A DNA stretch of 58,101 bases, taken from contig OMWY01000001.1 of the NCBI GenBank assembly GCA_900314885.1, positions 482,921 to 541,021 of the forward strand, in the 5' to 3' direction. The translations under genes were made by a program, and so were the position numbers. Below the pieces are notes generated by a model, which saw only the letters and a list, made by a program, of their open reading frames with translations, made no database searches and was not told where the DNA came from. This document shows, piece by piece, positions 53,216 through 58,101 of the stretch. Origin of the DNA: an uncultured Eubacteriales bacterium. GTDB taxonomy: Bacteria > Bacillota > Clostridia > Lachnospirales > Lachnospiraceae. Position 1 is the first letter of the stretch, and each line of letters starts with the position of its first letter.

Positions 53216-55612
53216 ATGACATTACGGGAACTCGTACCCGGTGAATCGGCAACGATAACTACTGTAGGCGGGAGCGGTTCACTGAGGCAGCATTTCCTCG
53301 ATATGGGAGTTATACCGGGAGCCGAGGTGACCCTCATGAAGTACGCCCCGCTCGGCGATCCAATGGAGCTCGTAATCCACGGCTACGCTCTCACCCTTCG
53401 CCTCTCTGAGGCTGATGAGATAGAAATCGTAAATGTGCATGACGAAGCAAGAGAGCAGGCGGAAAAAGAAGGGCAAAAAGAAACTGACGATACAGTTAAG
53501 AAGGGAAAAGCTTCTACTTCTTTAGCTTCAGATTCAACCTCTCACCCGGGCCTCGGTGAGGGCGGCAAGTATCACGATAAGAAGCATGAGAATCCGCTGC
53601 CTGAGGGTACTACGCTCACATTTGCCCTTGCCGGAAATCAGAACTGCGGCAAGACGACATTGTTTAACGCCCTTACGGGAAGTAACCAGCACGTAGGCAA
53701 TTTCCCGGGAGTTACGGTCGATCGGAAGAGCGGCGTTATCAAGGGGCAGGCAAATACCCTTGTGACCGACCTTCCGGGAATATATTCCCTGTCGCCATAC
53801 AGCGATGAGGAAATCGTTTCAAGGGAATTTATATTAAATGAGCATCCGACAGCCATAATAAATATAGTAGATGCCACGAATATCGAGAGAAATCTATACC
53901 TCTCCATGCAGCTTATGGAGCTCGACCGTCCTATGGTTTTAGCCCTCAACATGATGGACGAGATGCGAGGAAACGGAGGCTCGGTTCGTATAAATGTCAT
54001 GGAGTCCATGCTTGGAATCCCCGTTGTCCCTATTTCGGCTGCTAAGGGGGAAGGCATAGAGGAGCTCGTAAGACATGCCGTACACGTGGCAAAATATCAG
54101 GAGAAACCGGCTGTCCAGGACTTCTGCTCTCCTGACGAGGACGGTGGCGCTGTCCACAGGTGCCTTCATGGAGTCATGAGCCTCATAGAGGATCACGCGA
54201 AACGGGCCGATATTCCGGTCAGATTCGCGGCGACCAAGGTTATAGAAGGCGATGAGCGTATTATTAAGGCCCTTGCCCTCGATGAAAATGAGCTTGAGAC
54301 TGCTGAGCATATCATAAAGCAGATGGAAGAGGAGCGAGGGCTCGACAGGGCTGCCGCCATCGCTGATATGCGCTTTGATTTTATCCATAAATTAGCTGAT
54401 GCCTCTGTCGTTAAGCCTCATGAAAGTAAGGAAGCAATCAGAAGCCAGCGCATAGATAGGTTCCTTACCGGCAAATATACCGGAATTCCGGCCTTTATAG
54501 GAATTATGGCGCTTGTGTTTTTCCTCACCTTTAACGTGATCGGAAAATGGCTCCAGGACCTGATCGCTTCAGGCATTTCCGCCCTGTCAGACCTTGTAAA
54601 CGCAGGGATGACGAGCGTCGGTGTGAATCCTGTTATGAGGTCCCTTGTTGTGGATGGAATATTCGGTGGTGTCGGTTCCGTAATTTCCTTCCTGCCACTT
54701 ATTGTCATATTATTTTTCTTCCTCTCACTACTTGAGGATACCGGATATATGGCGAGGGTCGCCTTTGTTATGGATAAACCGCTTAGAAAAATAGGCCTTT
54801 CGGGACGAAGCATAGTGCCTATGCTTGTAGGCTTCGGCTGCAGCGTGCCGTCGGTTATGTCAAGCAGGACTCTTCCGTCAGAACGAGACAGGGTTATGAC
54901 AATCCTCTTAACGCCTTATTTTTCATGCTCCGCGAAGCTTCCTATATATGGCTTCTTCACGGCGGCCTTCTTCCCGAATCAGGCGGGACTTATTATGGTC
55001 TGTCTCTACGCGCTCGGTATTCTTCTTGGAATTCTTCACGCCTATATCATGAAGAAGACCTATTTTAAGGGCGAAGCGGTTCCATTTGTAATGGAGCTGC
55101 CAAACTACAGGATGCCTAGCGCCAAGAACGTAGGTCAGCTCCTCTGGGAGAAGGCTAAGGACTTCCTTCAGAGGGCCTTTACCATCATTTTCATGGCGAC
55201 CGTAATTATATGGTTCCTTCAGACCTTCACTGTAACCTTTAACGTAGCCGTAGATCAGAAGGATTCCATGCTTGCCATGCTTTCAAGCCTGATTGCTCCT
55301 TTATTTAAGCCGGTGGGCTTCGGTGACTGGCGTGTAGCCACATCACTTATAGCGGGCTTTATGGCGAAGGAATCGGTCGTCGCGACAACTTCCATGCTCT
55401 TTGGAAACACTTCCGCCCTTGTAAATGCCATCACTCCTGCGGGAGCGGCGGCTCTCCTTGTCTTCTGCCTCCTCTACACGCCTTGTGTAGCGGCGGTTAC
55501 GACAGTTGGTAAGGAATTAGGCCATAAATACGCGGCCCTTGTTGTGGTATGGCAGTGCGTGCTTGCCTGGTTCGTGGCATTAATTGTGCATGCTTTGGCG
55601 GTTCTTATATAG
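53216..55612 (+). CDS. feoB: FeoA-FeoB fusion, ferrous iron transporter
   Basis: 798 residues. Residues 1-75 are a FeoA SH3-like domain (MTLRELVPGESATITTV...GVIPGAEVTLMKYAPLGDP). A charged linker of about 55 residues leads to the FeoB G domain: GNQNCGKTTLFNAL (G1), DLPGIYSLSPYSDEE (G3), LNMMDE (G4). Then the helical region and a polytopic membrane domain with paired Gate motifs (VPMLVGFGCSVPSVMSSRTL and the later LLYTPCVAAVTTVGKE). It imports Fe2+ under anaerobic conditions. No DtxR-type regulator is adjacent. FeoA-FeoB fusion occurs in some Firmicutes. Confidence 0.95.
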   Translation: MTLRELVPGESATITTVGGSGSLRQHFLDMGVIPGAEVTLMKYAPLGDPMELVIHGYALTLRLSEADEIEIVNVHDEAREQAEKEGQKETDDTVKKGKASTSLASDSTSHPGLGEGGKYHDKKHENPLPEGTTLTFALAGNQNCGKTTLFNALTGSNQHVGNFPGVTVDRKSGVIKGQANTLVTDLPGIYSLSPYSDEEIVSREFILNEHPTAIINIVDATNIERNLYLSMQLMELDRPMVLALNMMDEMRGNGGSVRINVMESMLGIPVVPISAAKGEGIEELVRHAVHVAKYQEKPAVQDFCSPDEDGGAVHRCLHGVMSLIEDHAKRADIPVRFAATKVIEGDERIIKALALDENELETAEHIIKQMEEERGLDRAAAIADMRFDFIHKLADASVVKPHESKEAIRSQRIDRFLTGKYTGIPAFIGIMALVFFLTFNVIGKWLQDLIASGISALSDLVNAGMTSVGVNPVMRSLVVDGIFGGVGSVISFLPLIVILFFFLSLLEDTGYMARVAFVMDKPLRKIGLSGRSIVPMLVGFGCSVPSVMSSRTLPSERDRVMTILLTPYFSCSAKLPIYGFFTAAFFPNQAGLIMVCLYALGILLGILHAYIMKKTYFKGEAVPFVMELPNYRMPSAKNVGQLLWEKAKDFLQRAFTIIFMATVIIWFLQTFTVTFNVAVDQKDSMLAMLSSLIAPLFKPVGFGDWRVATSLIAGFMAKESVVATTSMLFGNTSALVNAITPAGAAALLVFCLLYTPCVAAVTTVGKELGHKYAALVVVWQCVLAWFVALIVHALAVLI

Positions 55613-55643
55613 ATTTTATTAAAAACTCAGGAGGGATACATTT

Positions 55644-56396
55644 ATGACAGACATTATTATGCACGGCTGCAACGGCCGTATGGGGCAGGTTATTGTTTCA
55701 CTCGTAGCAGAGGATCCGGACGTAAGGATTGTCGCGGGTGTCGATATTTCGGGCGAGAAGAAAAATGATTTTCCTGTCTACACTAAGCTTTCGGACGTAA
55801 AGGAAAAGGGTGTAATAATTGATTTCTCAAATGCCTCGGCGGCTGACGGCCTTATGGACTATGTCGAGGAGACGAGGACACCTGTGGTTCTCTGCTCGAC
55901 GGGCCTTTCCGAGGCTCAGATAAAGCGCCTTGACAGGGTAAGCACTGTAGCTCCCGTTCTTCGCTCCGCGAATATGTCACTCGGAGTAAATACAGTGATG
56001 AAGCTTATAAAGACAGCCGCTGAAATCCTCGCTCCTAAGGGCTTTGATATTGAGATAGTTGAGAAGCACCACAACCAGAAATTAGACGCCCCTTCGGGTA
56101 CGGCCTTAGCCCTTGCGGACGTAATGAACGAGGCTCTCGATAAGAAATATGACTATGTATATGACAGGTCCAAGAGGCGTGAGAAGAGACCTGAAAATGA
56201 GATAGGAATCTCAGCGGTTCGAGGGGGAACTATAGTCGGTGAGCATGATATAATTTTTGCAGGAACCGACGAGGTAATTGAGATAAGGCATGAAGCATTT
56301 TCAAGGAAAATATTCGCTAAGGGTGCTATAGCGGCTGCGAAGTTCCTCGATGGTAAAGCTCCCGGCATGTACGGAATGCCTGATGTGATAGGGTAA
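55644..56396 (+). CDS. dapB: 4-hydroxy-tetrahydrodipicolinate reductase
   Basis: 250 residues. N-terminal dinucleotide-binding IIMHGCNGRMGQVI, IDFSNASAADGLMDY, catalytic-region EIVEKHHNQKLDAPSGTALALAD with the His and Lys pair, and C-terminal GEHDIIFAGTDEVIEIRHEAFSR. It carries out the second committed step of lysine and diaminopimelate synthesis. dapA is not beside it, so it stands alone in this operon. Start ATG 55644 follows GGAGGG. Confidence 0.97.
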   Translation: MTDIIMHGCNGRMGQVIVSLVAEDPDVRIVAGVDISGEKKNDFPVYTKLSDVKEKGVIIDFSNASAADGLMDYVEETRTPVVLCSTGLSEAQIKRLDRVSTVAPVLRSANMSLGVNTVMKLIKTAAEILAPKGFDIEIVEKHHNQKLDAPSGTALALADVMNEALDKKYDYVYDRSKRREKRPENEIGISAVRGGTIVGEHDIIFAGTDEVIEIRHEAFSRKIFAKGAIAAAKFLDGKAPGMYGMPDVIG

Positions 56397-56423
56397 AGGT
56401 CGCATTGCCTCATTAAGCAACAG

Positions 56424-57905
56424 ATGAAAAAACAAAAAATAATTATTATTGTAAGCTTGCTAATTTTATTTTTCCTTGCGCTGACGTCCTTCCTCTTTAA
56501 CAGCCCGATAAAGTCATCGATGACTGTTGAAGCCGGAACGACCCTCAGCGTGAGGGATTTTTATAAGCTTGATTTTCTAAAAAATGTCCACCTGATTAAC
56601 GTGCGGGACATGAATGATCTTGAAAATTATAGGACGGATACCCCGGGAACCGTGCCACTTCAATTTCTTGTAAATGGTAAGGCAAGTGTCTGCGCTCTTA
56701 CTGTTATTGACACTGTGGCTCCGACAGGAGATGTCCATGATGCCGTTATTATTGCCGGAGATAAGTGTACTAAAAAGGATTTAGTCGGGGATATTAATGA
56801 CGCAACTTCAGTAAAAATATCGGTGACCGGGCCACGGGCTTACAATACGAGCCTTGCGGCGGGCCTATATCCTGTTAAAATTACTCTGACAGATGCCGGT
56901 AATAATAAATCCGAATACAATAATTATATTTATGCCCTGCCCGTAAAGAAGAACACAAAAATAGAACTTGGATCTGATACGATAAAGGCTTCACAGTTCC
57001 TTAAGAAGGGCGGCGGGGCTGATTTTGATATACAATTTTCAGACGAATTTAATCCTGATGATTATGTAAATAATATTGGGAAATATACGGCGAAATTATT
57101 GCTTACCTATAAAAAGGATAATAAATATAAGGCTACAATCACGCTTCCATTTACGGTTGCTGATACGAAGAAACCGAAGATAATAGGGGCAGAGGATATA
57201 GAGATATATAAGGGCCAGACCGTAAGCTACAGGAAAAATGTATTTGTCCGTGACAACCAGCAAGGCGAAGTGAGGCTTCAGGTAGACGCTGATGATGTAA
57301 ATATAAACAAGGCAGGAAAATATACGGTAGTCTATAAGGCAGTTGATGATGCCGGAAATAAGGCTTCTAAGAAGATAACGCTGACTGTTCTTTCCGCGAG
57401 TGAAAATCATACCGATGCCGTTAAGAAATACGCGAAGGAAACTCTAGCTAAGATTATAAATGACGATATGTCGGATATAGAGAAATTAAGGGCAATATTT
57501 GATTATTGCCATGACACGATTTCCTATACAGGGGAGTCGGATAAGGGCAATAAGATAAACGCTGCCTACAATGGCTTCAAGACCCACACCGGCGACTGCT
57601 TCACCTATTACGCCATAGCGGATGAGCTCCTTACGGCAGCAGGCTTTGACGATATGATGGTTGAGCGTGACAAGACAGGCACCCGCCACTTCTGGAACCT
57701 CGTAAAATACCAAGGAGAGTGGTACCACTTCGACTCCTGTCCCCTGCTGAAGGGCGAAAGCTTTGTACCATTTATGGTAAACGACGCCGACCTCCTCGCC
57801 TTTTCAGAGGATTACGGTAAGCGCTATCCCGATGAAAGCCACCGGAACTACTACTCCTTTAATCCCGACAAGTATCCCGACAGAGCTAAGGAATCGTTAA
57901 GGTGA
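56424..57905 (+). CDS. Membrane-anchored transglutaminase-like protein with Ig-type domains
   Basis: 493 residues. N-terminal membrane anchor (KIIIIVSLLILFFLALTSFLF), no lipobox. Two or three beta-rich, Ig/cadherin-like segments follow (VIDTVAPTGD, LYPVKITLTDAGNNKSEYNNY, and DTKKPKIIGAEDIEIYKGQTVSY...GKYTVVYKAVDDAGNKAS). The C-terminal transglutaminase fold has Cys in HTGDCFTYYAIADELL, His in TRHFWNLVKY and Asp in YHFDSCP, the full catalytic triad. It acts outside the membrane, probably as a peptidase or in cell-wall processing; substrate unknown. It is the last gene of the operon; no terminator is seen. Confidence 0.88.
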   Translation: MKKQKIIIIVSLLILFFLALTSFLFNSPIKSSMTVEAGTTLSVRDFYKLDFLKNVHLINVRDMNDLENYRTDTPGTVPLQFLVNGKASVCALTVIDTVAPTGDVHDAVIIAGDKCTKKDLVGDINDATSVKISVTGPRAYNTSLAAGLYPVKITLTDAGNNKSEYNNYIYALPVKKNTKIELGSDTIKASQFLKKGGGADFDIQFSDEFNPDDYVNNIGKYTAKLLLTYKKDNKYKATITLPFTVADTKKPKIIGAEDIEIYKGQTVSYRKNVFVRDNQQGEVRLQVDADDVNINKAGKYTVVYKAVDDAGNKASKKITLTVLSASENHTDAVKKYAKETLAKIINDDMSDIEKLRAIFDYCHDTISYTGESDKGNKINAAYNGFKTHTGDCFTYYAIADELLTAAGFDDMMVERDKTGTRHFWNLVKYQGEWYHFDSCPLLKGESFVPFMVNDADLLAFSEDYGKRYPDESHRNYYSFNPDKYPDRAKESLR

Positions 57906-58101
57906 CAGGTAACAGGGGTCAAATTGAACACCGTAAGAGTAAATGCCATTAAAATTGAATAAGCTTGCCATAAATCTGCCATTATTGTGGTTTATAATCC
58001 TAAACAGACAGCAGAAAGCATGAGAAATTTGCTACTCATGACATAAGCCGCTGCTTGATACCACCTGACAGAGGTCTGAATCCTGTCGAACCGATCCTGC
58101 T
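57906..58101. other. Terminal intergenic region, possible mobile-element end
   Basis: No gene is seen in the last 196 bases. GGGTCAAATTGAACACC at about 57917 resembles the end repeats of IS21-like elements, but no transposase is in view and no second copy can be checked. A TATAAT-like sequence lies near 57992 without a good -35. The 3' part (about 58020-58101) is GC-richer and could begin an RNA gene cut by the window. Low confidence in any of these. Confidence 0.3.

Noticed and set aside
57906..58101. Firm call of an IS21-family insertion end
   Set aside because: Only one GGTCAAATTGAACACC-like stretch is visible, with no transposase or second end in the window.

Overview
This window looks like a Lachnospiraceae chromosome (Clostridia), probably a Butyrivibrio, Pseudobutyrivibrio or Roseburia relative. 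The evidence is clostridial protein sequences, moderate GC, sigma-A promoters with 17-bp spacers, tRNA without an encoded CCA, the mbl-flgF-flgG order, a GH94 cellobiose phosphorylase and an hpf-raiA RNA-secA-prfB block. The family call is firm; the genus is inference.

Layout. 1-480: three hairpins, a tRNA-Thr, a structured repeat and the L10 leader. 577-1532: rplJ-rplL. 1536-7760: an island between rplL and rpoB, holding a repeat array, a MerR-like regulator fused to a zinc-ribbon/methyltransferase-like region, a four-gene RiPP operon (radical SAM enzyme, M50 protease, 40-residue precursor, ABC exporter) and a divergent HD-GYP protein. 7774-20479: rpoB-rpoC, then the str operon (rpsL, rpsG, fusA, tuf). 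20514-26352: cellobiose phosphorylase, an orphan small protein, a COG0535-type radical SAM enzyme, queH and a membrane protein. 26493-33650: mbl, flgF-flgG-flgJ behind a sigma-28 promoter, then recD2-thioesterase-cvfB. 33685-38540: yvyF-comFC-nucleotidyltransferase on the minus strand, a CPBP protease and an SH3-NlpC/P60 hydrolase. 38735-43926: a DnaA-box cluster, hpf, a raiA-type RNA, secA and prfB with its programmed frameshift. 43929-45013: sortase and PilZ protein. 45168-57905: a nine-gene operon (phosphohexomutase, dgt, dnaG, rpoD, trmK, nucleoside kinase, feoA-feoB fusion, dapB, transglutaminase).

The most interesting system is the RiPP operon at 3017-6523. Its gene set matches the Bacillus yydFGHIJ epipeptide pathway. 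The precursor (4724-4846) has an acidic leader and a hydrophobic Val/Ile-rich core with GSG flanked by two Cys. The operon promoter has a 19-bp spacer, the geometry used by MerR activators, and a MerR-type gene lies directly upstream.

The second is a family of modular palindromic elements (183-356, 1536-1705, 25047-25146, 39626-39719, 45028-45161; relatives at 15652-15767 and 23369-23432). In the five core copies a short outer stem changes by compensatory substitution around a purine-rich internal loop, while flanking hairpins and terminal inverted repeats are exchanged as modules.

Other points: recD2 appears to start at ATT, the HD-GYP protein has Tyr in place of the metal-binding His, and the DnaA-box cluster has no dnaA gene beside it.
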